NCBI GenBank assembly: GCA_021777835.1
Contig: JAJYDC010000024.1
Span: 1-36,799 of the forward strand
From: Bacteroidota bacterium
GTDB lineage: Bacteria > Bacteroidota > Ignavibacteria > Ignavibacteriales > Ignavibacteriaceae
Length of the DNA: 36,799 nt
Direction: 5' to 3'
This document shows, piece after piece, positions 1-7,961 of this stretch. Position 1 is the first letter of the stretch; every line of letters begins with the position of its first letter. A program made the position numbers and the translations under genes. A model generated the notes under the pieces. The model had not been told where the DNA came from. It did not search any database and saw only the letters and a program-made list of their open reading frames with translations.

Positions 1-1
1 T

Positions 2-31
2 CCTATCGCAGAACATTTTTCAATTTTATAG
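2..31 (+). CDS. kdpA: K+-transporting ATPase subunit A, last codons only (partial)
   Basis: The frame that opens at base 2 reads PIAEHFSIL and stops at TAG (29-31), 11 bases before kdpB. KdpA proteins commonly end in a Gly-Pro-(Ile/Val)-x-Glu-His motif, so this looks like the tail of KdpA, the potassium-selective channel subunit. The rest lies before the window. The call rests on nine residues plus the position directly upstream of kdpB in the usual kdpABC order. Confidence 0.7.
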   Translation, partial: PIAEHFSIL

Positions 32-42
32 GTTATACCAAA

Positions 43-2085
43 ATGAAAAGAAAACGTAATATCAAATTATTCGAACCTTCGCTTGTAAAGCAGGCTATTG
101 TACAGTCATTTATAAAACTTAATCCTTCATACATGATTAAGAATCCGGTTATGTTTACCGTAGAGATTGGTACGGCAATCATGGTTGCTGTAACAATTAT
201 AGGAGTTAATAAACCCTCTAATGGCGGCACTGGCTTTGTCTATAACCTGACTATAACTGTTTTATTATTCCTTACTATCTTATTCGCAAACTTTGCTGAA
301 GCTATTGCCGAAGAAAGAGGAAAAGCTCAGGCAGAATCACTTCGCAAAACACGTGAAGAAACTCCGGCTAAGAAATTTCAGGAAGACGGCTCTATTGAAA
401 TTGTTAGTTCTTCCTCTCTAAGGAAAGGGGACAAATACATTGCCGAAGCAGGTGATTTGATCCCCGCTGATGGTGAAATTATTGACGGACTCGCTTCTAT
501 TGACGAATCTGCTATAACGGGCGAATCAGCCCCCGTTATTAGAGAAGCTGGAACTGATAAATCAGGAGTTGTAGGAGGCACCAAGGTTTTATCTGATAAA
601 ATTACTGTCGAAGTGTCTGCAGACCCCGGCGAAACTTTCTTAGATAAAATGATAGCTCTTGTTGAAGGCGCAAATCGTCAAAAGACTCCAAACGAAATTG
701 CACTTTCTATATTACTTGCAGGCTTTACCCTCGTCTTTCTTTTGGTTGTTGTTACCCTTGAACCGTTTGGAAAATATGCTGGGACGTCAATTAGTATTGC
801 CTTCTTAATTTCCTTATTTGTGTGCCTAATTCCTACTACAATCGGAGGATTACTCTCTGCTATCGGAATTGCAGGAATGGATAGAGCATTAAGAGCTAAT
901 GTAATTGCTAAGTCAGGTAAAGCTGTAGAAACTGCAGGTGATATTGATGTTGTTCTGCTTGATAAAACAGGTACTATTACTATCGGAAATCGTAAAGCTA
1001 CTAATTTTTTCCCGGTCAACGGTTATAGTAATGAAGAATTTATTAGGGGCACGGTTTTAAGTTCCCTTGCAGATCATACTCCGGAAGGAAAATCAATAAT
1101 TGAACTCGCAGAAAAAATTCTTCCTTCAATTTTCCCGGTGAATATTGAAAATGCAGAGTTTATAAACTTTTCCGCTGAAACTAGAATGAGTGGTGTTAAC
1201 CTGCCGGACGGAACTGAAATAAGAAAAGGTGCCTGGGACTCAATTCGGAAATGGACAAGCAATGGCGACAGCGTTGCCGATGAGATAAATTCAAGAGTGC
1301 TTGAAATTGCCGGCAGCGGCGGGACTCCTCTGGCTGTTGGTATAAATAAAAAAGCTATCGGTGTCGTTCAACTTGAGGATATTATTAAACCCGGTATCCA
1401 GGAAAGATTCAAAAGACTGCATAAAATGGGAGTCAAAACAGTTATGGTTACAGGCGATAACCCCGTGACTGCAAAGTTTATAGCTATGCAGGCTGGTGTG
1501 GATGATTTCATTGCTGAAGCTAAGCCTGTAGATAAAATGAACTATATAATTAGAGAGCAGAAAGAGGGGAAGCTTGTCGCTATGATGGGCGATGGTACAA
1601 ACGATGCTCCTGCATTGGCTCAGGCTGATGTTGGTGTTGCTATGAATTCCGGTACTCAGGCTGCTAAAGAAGCCGCTAATATGGTTGACCTTGATAATGA
1701 TCCGACTAAACTTCTTGAAGTAATTGAAATCGGTAAGCAGCTATTAATTACTCGCGGCAACGTTACTACCTTCTCTATTGTTAATGATGTGGCAAAATAT
1801 TTTGCTATAGTGCCCGCTTTGTTCATGGTTACTATCCCTGGCTTAAATGCCTTAAATATTATGAAATTAGCTAACCCTGAATCTGCTATTTTATCTGCAG
1901 TGATTTTTAACGCCCTTATTATACTTGCCTTAATTCCAATAGCCCTAAGAGGCGTGAAATATAGACCTATCGGCGCTACAGGCATATTAATTAGAAATCT
2001 ATGGATTTACGGCATGGGCGGACTGATTATTCCGTTTATCGGCATAAAAGCAATTGACATGATTGTTAGCCTTTTTTTCAAATAA
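43..2085 (+). CDS. kdpB: Potassium-transporting P-type ATPase subunit B
   Basis: This is the catalytic subunit of the high-affinity KdpFABC K+ pump in the inner membrane. It hydrolyses ATP and is phosphorylated during the cycle. The 680 residues match the usual length. Visible motifs are the actuator loop TGES (159-162), the phosphorylation motif DKTGTIT with Asp307, the ATP-binding region with KGAW in the middle of the protein, MVTGDNP, and the hinge GDGTNDAPA around Asp517 and Asp521. Membrane segments occur near 35-90, 215-280 and 580-680. It follows the kdpA tail by 11 bases and precedes kdpC by 23 bases, so the three are probably one operon. Identification is secure. Confidence 0.98.
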   Translation: MKRKRNIKLFEPSLVKQAIVQSFIKLNPSYMIKNPVMFTVEIGTAIMVAVTIIGVNKPSNGGTGFVYNLTITVLLFLTILFANFAEAIAEERGKAQAESLRKTREETPAKKFQEDGSIEIVSSSSLRKGDKYIAEAGDLIPADGEIIDGLASIDESAITGESAPVIREAGTDKSGVVGGTKVLSDKITVEVSADPGETFLDKMIALVEGANRQKTPNEIALSILLAGFTLVFLLVVVTLEPFGKYAGTSISIAFLISLFVCLIPTTIGGLLSAIGIAGMDRALRANVIAKSGKAVETAGDIDVVLLDKTGTITIGNRKATNFFPVNGYSNEEFIRGTVLSSLADHTPEGKSIIELAEKILPSIFPVNIENAEFINFSAETRMSGVNLPDGTEIRKGAWDSIRKWTSNGDSVADEINSRVLEIAGSGGTPLAVGINKKAIGVVQLEDIIKPGIQERFKRLHKMGVKTVMVTGDNPVTAKFIAMQAGVDDFIAEAKPVDKMNYIIREQKEGKLVAMMGDGTNDAPALAQADVGVAMNSGTQAAKEAANMVDLDNDPTKLLEVIEIGKQLLITRGNVTTFSIVNDVAKYFAIVPALFMVTIPGLNALNIMKLANPESAILSAVIFNALIILALIPIALRGVKYRPIGATGILIRNLWIYGMGGLIIPFIGIKAIDMIVSLFFK

Positions 2086-2108
2086 TGAAAAGACTTTACA
2101 ATTAAAAA

Positions 2109-2687
2109 ATGAAAGATTATATAATGAAATCATTAAGAACAAATTTAGTTTTACTCTTTTCAACAATAATATTCTTTGGCGTTATTTATCCGCTAGTTAT
2201 CTGGTCAATTGGTCTGCTGCTTCCTCAACAGGCAAATGGTCTTCCAATTATTGAAAATGCTAATGTAATTGGATACAGAAATATTGGGCAGAGTTTTACC
2301 GAAGCAAAATATTTTTGGGGAAGACCTTCAGCTTGTAATTATAACCCTATAAATGCAGTACCTTCGAATTTAGGACCTACTAACCCTGTACTCATAAATA
2401 CAGTCGAGGATCGCATAAATAAGTTTATATCTGAAAATCCGGGCATAACCAGGTCGGAAATCCCCTCCGATATTGTTACATCTTCAGCAAGCGGAATAGA
2501 TCCCGATATTTCTCCGCAAGCAGCTTTGATCCAAATTCCAAGAATTGCTAAAGCAAGAAATATTGAGCCGGCTTTAATAAAAAAACTAGTAGATGAAATG
2601 ATTAAAGAACCTATTCTAGGCCCTGCACATGTAAACGTTTTAGAACTGAATTTGTCATTAGATAAGCTTGCTGAATTAAATAAATGA
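2109..2687 (+). CDS. kdpC: Potassium-transporting ATPase subunit C
   Basis: KdpC is the single-span, mostly periplasmic subunit that stabilises the KdpAB pump. The 192 residues show one N-terminal membrane helix (about 10-35) and the family signatures IGQSFTEAKYFWGRPSA and, later, SGIDPDISPQAAL. The C-terminal part carries LGPAHVNVLELN, typical of the family tail. The start is uncertain: a second ATG at 2124 (MKSLRTN) lies exactly where homologous KdpC proteins begin and has a GAAAG stretch upstream, so the true protein may be five residues shorter. It is probably translated from the kdpAB transcript. About 150 bases without a gene follow before the porin. Confidence 0.97.
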   Translation: MKDYIMKSLRTNLVLLFSTIIFFGVIYPLVIWSIGLLLPQQANGLPIIENANVIGYRNIGQSFTEAKYFWGRPSACNYNPINAVPSNLGPTNPVLINTVEDRINKFISENPGITRSEIPSDIVTSSASGIDPDISPQAALIQIPRIAKARNIEPALIKKLVDEMIKEPILGPAHVNVLELNLSLDKLAELNK

Positions 2688-2785
2688 AAACTTTTGTTAA
2701 TAAGAGTAATGCAATAGAGATAATTAGGAAAAATTAAATGGGTTTTGTAAAAACTCATTGTGGAAAAGATTATGAAAAAATGATG

Positions 2786-2817
2786 TTAGTTCATCCTATA
2801 TTGAAAAAGTATGTTTA
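2786..2817 (+). promoter_or_regulatory. Possible promoter before the porin
   Basis: TTAG (2786-2789), a 20-base gap and TATGTTTA (2810-2817) resemble the Bacteroidota-type TTTG-N20-TAnnTTTG promoter with one mismatch in each box. The porin ATG follows 18 bases later. The same 20-base spacing recurs at better sites in this window. As a stand-alone match it is weak. Confidence 0.3.
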
Positions 2818-2835
2818 ACTATAATATAATTAACA

Positions 2836-3945
2836 ATGAGACCTATAAATTATATTAATTCTATTTTGCGCTTGCTGCTACTATCTTTCCTCTTATTTAT
2901 TGGATTACTAGGTAATAATTTTGCACAAAATGCGGACACAACAAAATCAAATAATCAGATATCGATTACAGGCATGGTAGATGTTTATTTTAGTAAAAAT
3001 TTTAACAACCCTGCTAGCCATATAAATGATTATCGAAATTTTGATGTTACTGAAAATCAATTTGATATCAATCTTGCTAAAGTGACGTTCCAAAAAACTG
3101 CTAACCCTGTAGGTTTCAGGGTTGACCTTGGATTCGGTCATGCAATGGATTTAATTAATAGCGACGCTAACCTTGTATATGAAAAATCTCTCCGTAATGT
3201 TGAGCAAGCTTATTTATCTGTCATCCTCCCAGTTGGTAGCGGTTTAACAATCAACGCAGGTAAAATGTCTACTCATATGGGCGGTGAAGTAATAGAGACC
3301 TCTGGCAATATAAACTATAGCAGATCAATCCTTTTTGCCTATGCTATTCCTTATTCCCATGTAGGAATGAGTGCGGGTTATGCTTTTAGCAGTCAGTTTA
3401 CTGCATCTATTTATATCTATAACGGATGGAATAATGTTGTAGATAACAATAAAGATAAAACAATCGGCGCCGAAATATTATGGTCGCCTTTATCAACATT
3501 TACCCTTATTGAAAATTTCATCGGTGGACCGGAAGAACCCAACACGACAAATAAAAGAAATGTCTTTGATACAATACTAAATTACCAGGCTGCTGATGAT
3601 TTATTTGTTACTCTAGATGCAGATTATGGACAAGAGGCATTAAACCCTTACGGTTATGCAATATGGAAGGGAGCTGCACTTACTGGAAAATATACAATTA
3701 CTGAAGTCTCAGCGATTGCTTTGAGGGGAGAATATTATAGTGATCAGTCCGGATTTACTACCGGAACTGCGCAGGCTCTGAGGGAAATTACTGTCACTTA
3801 TGTATATAAATTTGCTAATAGTCTGCTTACGCGACTCGAATTCAGAAGAGACTGGTCAAATCAAAATACTTTTGAAGATGAAACAGGAACATTTAGCAAG
3901 AATAATCAAAATACTATATTGATTGGTTCGATTTATACATTTTAA
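2836..3945 (+). CDS. Outer-membrane beta-barrel porin (OmpL-like/bbp2 type)
   Basis: The 369-residue protein begins with a signal peptide (about 1-31, ending near NNFAQ). It continues with VDVYFSKNFNNP, then NQFDINLAKVTFQK and GFRVDLGFGHAMD, the pattern of putative beta-barrel porins of the OmpL/bbp2 group. The rest is alternating aromatic-rich beta strands, and the chain ends in the aromatic residue Phe (IYTF), as outer-membrane barrels usually do. It sits between kdpC and the kdpD-like gene, which suggests a role in letting K+ or counter-ions reach the Kdp pump. That role is inferred from position only. Confidence 0.85.
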   Translation: MRPINYINSILRLLLLSFLLFIGLLGNNFAQNADTTKSNNQISITGMVDVYFSKNFNNPASHINDYRNFDVTENQFDINLAKVTFQKTANPVGFRVDLGFGHAMDLINSDANLVYEKSLRNVEQAYLSVILPVGSGLTINAGKMSTHMGGEVIETSGNINYSRSILFAYAIPYSHVGMSAGYAFSSQFTASIYIYNGWNNVVDNNKDKTIGAEILWSPLSTFTLIENFIGGPEEPNTTNKRNVFDTILNYQAADDLFVTLDADYGQEALNPYGYAIWKGAALTGKYTITEVSAIALRGEYYSDQSGFTTGTAQALREITVTYVYKFANSLLTRLEFRRDWSNQNTFEDETGTFSKNNQNTILIGSIYTF

Positions 3946-3992
3946 TATTTCCATTTTTATAGAGTTATCCATTTATTTCTTTCTATGAATTT

Positions 3993-4324
3993 ATGACTGT
4001 TGTAAAATCTATTTTAATCTTTATTCTTGCCGGATTCTGTGAGATCGGCGGAGGCTATCTTGTTTGGCTTTGGCTAAGAGAAGGAAAGAACTTTTGGTAC
4101 GGCATTATAGGATGAAAATAATACTTGCTCTTTATGGAGTAGTTGCGACTCTTCAAAGTAATAGTTTTGCAAGAGTTTATGCAACTTATGGCGGAATTTT
4201 TATTGTAATGTCCCTATTGTGGGCGTATAAAGTAGACCGCTATATTCCGGACAAGTTTGATATAATAGGTGCATTAATTGCATTACTTGGAGTTGGGATA
4301 ATTTATTATATGCCAAGAAATTGA
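3993..4324 (+). pseudogene. UPF0060/YnfA-family small membrane protein, split by a frameshift
   Basis: The first part starts at ATG 3993 ([10 protein letters not shown], then [20 protein letters not shown]) and stops at TGA 4113. The rest of the family pattern ([44 protein letters not shown]) continues in another frame to 4324. Joining the two by a -1 shift near 4110-4114 (adding one base) would give about 110 residues, the normal length for this four-helix family. So either a base was lost in the genome or the read is wrong here. An annotation starting at 4064 would be an artefact: its first residues (about 4064-4111) are read out of frame with the family. The function of the family is unknown; it resembles small multidrug-resistance exporters. 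Confidence 0.8.
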
Positions 4325-4408
4325 AAAGAAATTCAAAACATAATTCTTTTTGTTTTGACTTTTCTTAATTTAACACAGTGAATATCTAAAAAACGAATAT
4401 TATTTACA

Positions 4409-5557
4409 ATGGAATCTGAAATTTCCTTACCGTCTTCTGTCGGAAAATTTCTTGAGCTGATTAAAGACTCCCAAAGAGGAAGACTTAAGGTATATTTGGG
4501 TCTTGCTGCTGGTGTGGGAAAAACTTTTCGTATGCTGATGGAAGGTCATGAATTAGCAAAGAATCAGATTGATGTTTATGTAGGTTTTGTAGAAACTCAT
4601 GGTAGAAAAGATACTGAAAAATTACTCGAAGGGCTTCCCGCAATAAAGAGAAGAAAGATTTTTTATAAAGGGAAACAGCTTGAGGAAATGGATATTGATA
4701 CTATTCTGCTAAGCAAACCGAAAGTTGTCCTAGTCGATGAATTAGCTCATACAAATGTCCCTGGGTCAAAAAATGAAAAACGCTGGCAGGATGTAATTGA
4801 AATTATAAATAGCGGAATTAGCGTAATTACTACAGTAAATATTCAACACCTTGAAAGTATCAACCGGGAAGTTGAAAAGATTACCGGCGTTGTTATTACT
4901 GAAAGAGTTCCCGATAAGATTATCCAAATGGCTGATGAAGTAGTAAATGTTGATCTTACTATCGATGAATTAATTGACCGGCTTAACGATGGCAAAATAT
5001 ACGACAAAGCTAAGGTCTCAACTGCTCTTAAAAACTTCTTTAGAGAAGATAAACTTCTGCAGTTAAGAGATCTGGCTCTCAAAGAAGTCTCCCGGCAGGT
5101 TGAAAGAAAGATCGCCCGTGAAATTCCTTCTATGCAAAGAGAAAAGGTAAATGCGCTTATAACATGCATTAGCTCTAACGGAAAATCTGCTTCGAAGTTA
5201 ATTAGAAGGTCTTCAAGGCTTGCTTCTTTTTATAATTCAAAATGGTTTGTCATTTATGTACAAACCGATAAAGAAGCTACAGATAAGATTGATACTAAAG
5301 ATCAAAGGCTTTTGATTAATAATTTTAAGCTTGCGACCGAACTTGGCGCAGAGGTTGTCAAATTATCGGCTAATGATAGAGCGAAAGCAATTAAGGACTT
5401 TGCACGGGATAAGGAAGCCGGCTTAATTGTCTTAGGTACCCCTTCGGTCTCTTTGAAAAAAAAATTATTATTCGGAAATATATTCAAGGACTTAACAAAA
5501 CAAGTAGAAAATTTAAACTTAGATATTCTAATTATTTCAAACAATGAAAAAGATTAA
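4409..5557 (+). CDS. kdpD: KdpD-like sensor: KdpD N-terminal domain plus universal-stress domain, no kinase
   Basis: In classical KdpD these domains are the cytosolic N-terminal part that senses potassium and ATP. Here the 382 residues contain only the KdpD domain, with Walker-like GLAAGVGKT (31-39), VETHGRKD (61-68), VDELAHTN (109-116) and NIQHLES, followed by a universal-stress-protein-like alpha/beta domain (about 245-378, with SRLASFYNS and GLIVLGTPS). The four membrane helices and histidine kinase core of E. coli KdpD are absent. The stop codon overlaps the next gene, a full histidine kinase, by 14 bases, so the two are translationally coupled and probably work together. Confidence 0.92.
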   Translation: MESEISLPSSVGKFLELIKDSQRGRLKVYLGLAAGVGKTFRMLMEGHELAKNQIDVYVGFVETHGRKDTEKLLEGLPAIKRRKIFYKGKQLEEMDIDTILLSKPKVVLVDELAHTNVPGSKNEKRWQDVIEIINSGISVITTVNIQHLESINREVEKITGVVITERVPDKIIQMADEVVNVDLTIDELIDRLNDGKIYDKAKVSTALKNFFREDKLLQLRDLALKEVSRQVERKIAREIPSMQREKVNALITCISSNGKSASKLIRRSSRLASFYNSKWFVIYVQTDKEATDKIDTKDQRLLINNFKLATELGAEVVKLSANDRAKAIKDFARDKEAGLIVLGTPSVSLKKKLLFGNIFKDLTKQVENLNLDILIISNNEKD

Positions 5558-7412
5558 AACAAAAATATTAGCAGGAGTACTATTCCTGTTTATAGTGATT
5601 CTAGTACTAAGCGTGCTTGGTATCTTTTTTATAAATAGAATTTCTCGGAGCTCAAAAGGCGCCATTAAAGATAATTATCGCTCGGTTCAATACACCACGA
5701 TGATGACCAAATGCCTTGATACAATGTATAAAATAAAGTTAGAGGAAGTAATATCATCTTCTAAATTTAGTAGTAAGACTGAATTTGACACTGCAAATTT
5801 TATTGCTAGTAATTTAGAATTTAAAAGCAATCTTAGTAAAGAAGCCCATAATATAACAGAAATTGGTGAAGAAGAATTAGTAAATGAATTAGAACGCAAT
5901 TATAATAGATTTTTGCGTGCGATAGGAATATTGGGCCCCGGTTTTACCGCTCTTTCAAAAAGTAATATCAATGAAATTAGTTCCCTCTATGATATAACGC
6001 GCGAAAATATTCTGGAAATATATAGGCTGAATATGAACGCCATTCTTCTCCGCAGCAGCAGAGCAGAAAACACTGCCGGTCAGGTTACTGTCTATATGGC
6101 GATAGTTGCAGCATTCAGCATATTATCAACGTTATTCTTTATATTCAAATTCCCGAGTAAAATTGTTAGTCCTATATCAGAACTTACAGCAAAGATTAAT
6201 GAAATTTCAAACAGAAATTATGAACAGAAATTGGATGTTATCTCAAATGATGAAATGGGAGAGCTAGCCAGAGCTTTCAATGTTATGGTGCAGCGGTTAA
6301 AAGAATATGAATATACAAATCTTGATCAGCTTTTGTTTGAAAAGAAAAGAATGGATGCGATTGTAAAAAATCTTCAGGACGGCGTTATGATTCTTGACGA
6401 AAATAAGAATGTAATACTTGCCAATAATTCTTTAATAAGTCTTACCGGATTGAAAGAAGAAAATGTCCTTAATCGCTATGCTCCGGATATTGCCGCTAGA
6501 AATGATTTAGTAAGAACTATGATCTCAAATCTTATGGCTGAGGAGAGAGGGGAACAATCGGAAGAAATTAAGCCGATTAAAATAATCCTTAACGGCAAAG
6601 AAAATTATTATTCAATTGAGCATATTACTCTTGAGCTTACATCAAGCGGAAGTAATAAGAATAAATTAGCCGGCTATATTATTATGTTGAAAAATGTAAC
6701 TCTTTATCAGGAGAGAGATACAGCTAAAACAAATTTAATCGCTACCGTGTCTCACGAATTGAAAACACCACTATCTTCAATTAACTTGAGCCTGAAACTT
6801 CTCGGTGATGATAGAATCGGTGAAATAAATGAAGAACAAAAAGGATTAATTAATTCTATAAGGCAGCAAAGTACCCGCCTGTCTAAAGTAGTTAACGAAC
6901 TGCTTGATTTTTCACAAGCAGAAACAGGAAATATAAAATTAAAAATAACTGAAATAAGACCGGAAGATATTATTGAACTCGCTGTCGTTGCATTAATGAT
7001 GTTTATATCTGAGAAAAACATTCGCCTCGAAACCTCTATAAGTGAAAACATATCAGCTATAAATGCAGACCTCGAAAAGACTGTCTGGGTACTTGTAAAT
7101 ATTATTAATAATGCAATCAGATATTCCCCCGAAGGCGGAGAAATTACGGTCAACGCTGAAAACGAAAATGGATTTGTCAAATTCACTGTTAAAGACGAAG
7201 GCGCCGGCATATCGCCGGAAGATTGCCAAAAAGTATTTGATAAATTCGTACAAGTTGGAAATAGAAACTCTAAAGGCTCAGGTCTAGGACTCGCGATTTC
7301 CAAAGAATTTGTAGTCGCCCAAGGAGGAAAAATTTGGGTAGAAAGTAAAATAGGAGAGGGAAGTCAGTTCTTCTTCACTCTTCCTATCTCAAGCAAAAAA
7401 AATGGACGCTGA
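5544..7412 (+). CDS. Membrane histidine kinase with HAMP and PAS domains, partner of the KdpD-like protein
   Basis: This 622-residue two-component sensor has a membrane helix at about 8-30, an extracytoplasmic helical region (31-180), a second helix (182-203), a HAMP linker (about 205-255, with DEMGELARAFN), a PAS domain (about 268-385), and a HisKA domain with phospho-acceptor His404 in VSHELKTPLSS. The ATPase domain shows the N box (IINNAIRYSPEGG), DEGAGIS, a VFDKFVQ F box and GSGLGLAISKE. The start ATG lies inside the end of the KdpD-like gene. It probably replaces the kinase half missing from that protein. No response regulator (KdpE or other) is encoded in this window; it may lie before kdpA. 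Confidence 0.93.
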   Translation: MKKIKTKILAGVLFLFIVILVLSVLGIFFINRISRSSKGAIKDNYRSVQYTTMMTKCLDTMYKIKLEEVISSSKFSSKTEFDTANFIASNLEFKSNLSKEAHNITEIGEEELVNELERNYNRFLRAIGILGPGFTALSKSNINEISSLYDITRENILEIYRLNMNAILLRSSRAENTAGQVTVYMAIVAAFSILSTLFFIFKFPSKIVSPISELTAKINEISNRNYEQKLDVISNDEMGELARAFNVMVQRLKEYEYTNLDQLLFEKKRMDAIVKNLQDGVMILDENKNVILANNSLISLTGLKEENVLNRYAPDIAARNDLVRTMISNLMAEERGEQSEEIKPIKIILNGKENYYSIEHITLELTSSGSNKNKLAGYIIMLKNVTLYQERDTAKTNLIATVSHELKTPLSSINLSLKLLGDDRIGEINEEQKGLINSIRQQSTRLSKVVNELLDFSQAETGNIKLKITEIRPEDIIELAVVALMMFISEKNIRLETSISENISAINADLEKTVWVLVNIINNAIRYSPEGGEITVNAENENGFVKFTVKDEGAGISPEDCQKVFDKFVQVGNRNSKGSGLGLAISKEFVVAQGGKIWVESKIGEGSQFFFTLPISSKKNGR

Positions 7413-7736
7413 TTAAAGTTCAATAAACTCTAATAAATTCCAATAGTAAGCCCCGACATGATGACTAATTCTGTTTAATACTTATAGGTCCACGAAGTGA
7501 AATCATCTGTTAGTTAGTTAAACGTACCCAAAGAGTGACATCAGGAGCTAAAAAGGAGAGTATTACTATGTCTTTGCCACTCAATTCCCCCTAAAATATG
7601 ATAACCATAAGCTCTAAAATAATCATTAATATAAATTTCATATCACAATTCTTGCAAAAATTAGTTACATTATCTATATTTGCAAGCCAATTTCGAGCTA
7701 TAAGCCTAAGTATTTGCACATAATTTGAATTATTTT
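7413..7736. other. Gene-free stretch before the tRNA pair
   Basis: About 320 AT-rich bases carry no convincing coding region. The only recognisable element is the candidate promoter at 7652-7682. No repeat or hairpin stands out. Confidence 0.6.
7652..7682 (+). promoter_or_regulatory. Candidate promoter for tRNA-Leu/tRNA-Val
   Basis: TTG (7652-7654), a 20-base gap and TATATTTG (7675-7682) match the Bacteroidota-type promoter: the -7 element is complete and the -33 element reads CTTG instead of TTTG. Transcription would begin about 45-50 bases before tRNA-Leu. Confidence 0.45.
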
Positions 7737-7822
7737 GCCGGGGTGGCGGAATTGGTAGACGCACAGGACTTAAAATCCTGTGGGAATTTATTCCCGTGCC
7801 GGTTCGAGTCCGGCCCTCGGTA
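7737..7822 (+). tRNA. tRNA-Leu (anticodon TAA)
   Basis: An 86-base class II tRNA with acceptor GCCGGGG/CCTCGGT (two G-U pairs), anticodon loop CTTAAAA giving anticodon TAA, a long variable arm (GGGAA/TTCCC) and T arm GCCGG-TTCGAGT-CCGGC. The discriminator is A7822; a full CCA end is not encoded. tRNA-Val follows 23 bases later. Confidence 0.97.
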
Positions 7823-7845
7823 CATAAAATAGAAATTTCATTTAA

Positions 7846-7919
7846 GGGCTCTTAGCTCAGTTGGTTAGAGCGTCTGCTTGACGTGCAGAAGGTCAAAGGT
7901 TCGAATCCTTTAGAGCCCA
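7846..7919 (+). tRNA. tRNA-Val (anticodon GAC)
   Basis: A 74-base tRNA with acceptor GGGCTCT/AGAGCCC, anticodon stem TCTGC/GCAGA and loop TTGACGT giving anticodon GAC, which reads GTC/GTT valine codons. The discriminator is A7919 and CCA is not encoded. A hairpin terminator begins seven bases after the end. Confidence 0.96.
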
Positions 7920-7925
7920 CTGATG

Positions 7926-7949
7926 TCGGAGTATACTCCGATTTTTTTT
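7926..7949 (+). terminator. Intrinsic terminator of the tRNA pair, just before thrS
   Basis: TCGGAG-TATA-CTCCGA (7926-7941) forms a six-base-pair hairpin followed by eight T residues (7942-7949). It ends 12 bases before the thrS start. thrS therefore needs read-through or antitermination from the tRNA promoter, or a very short promoter of its own. Confidence 0.88.
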
Positions 7950-7961
7950 ATAAAGAAGATT

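Noticed and set aside
816-1985. Long minus-strand open frames inside kdpB, pheT and fusA
   Set aside because: They are shadows of strongly conserved + strand genes and have low-complexity translations without family motifs.
4064-4111. Protein start at 4064 ([11 protein letters not shown]...) for the small membrane gene
   Set aside because: These bases encode the UPF0060 family sequence in another frame ([14 protein letters not shown]), so the start at 4064 is a product of the frameshift.
7923-7961. Longer thrS beginning at 7923
   Set aside because: The added residues only translate the tRNA terminator hairpin and T-run and have no family match.
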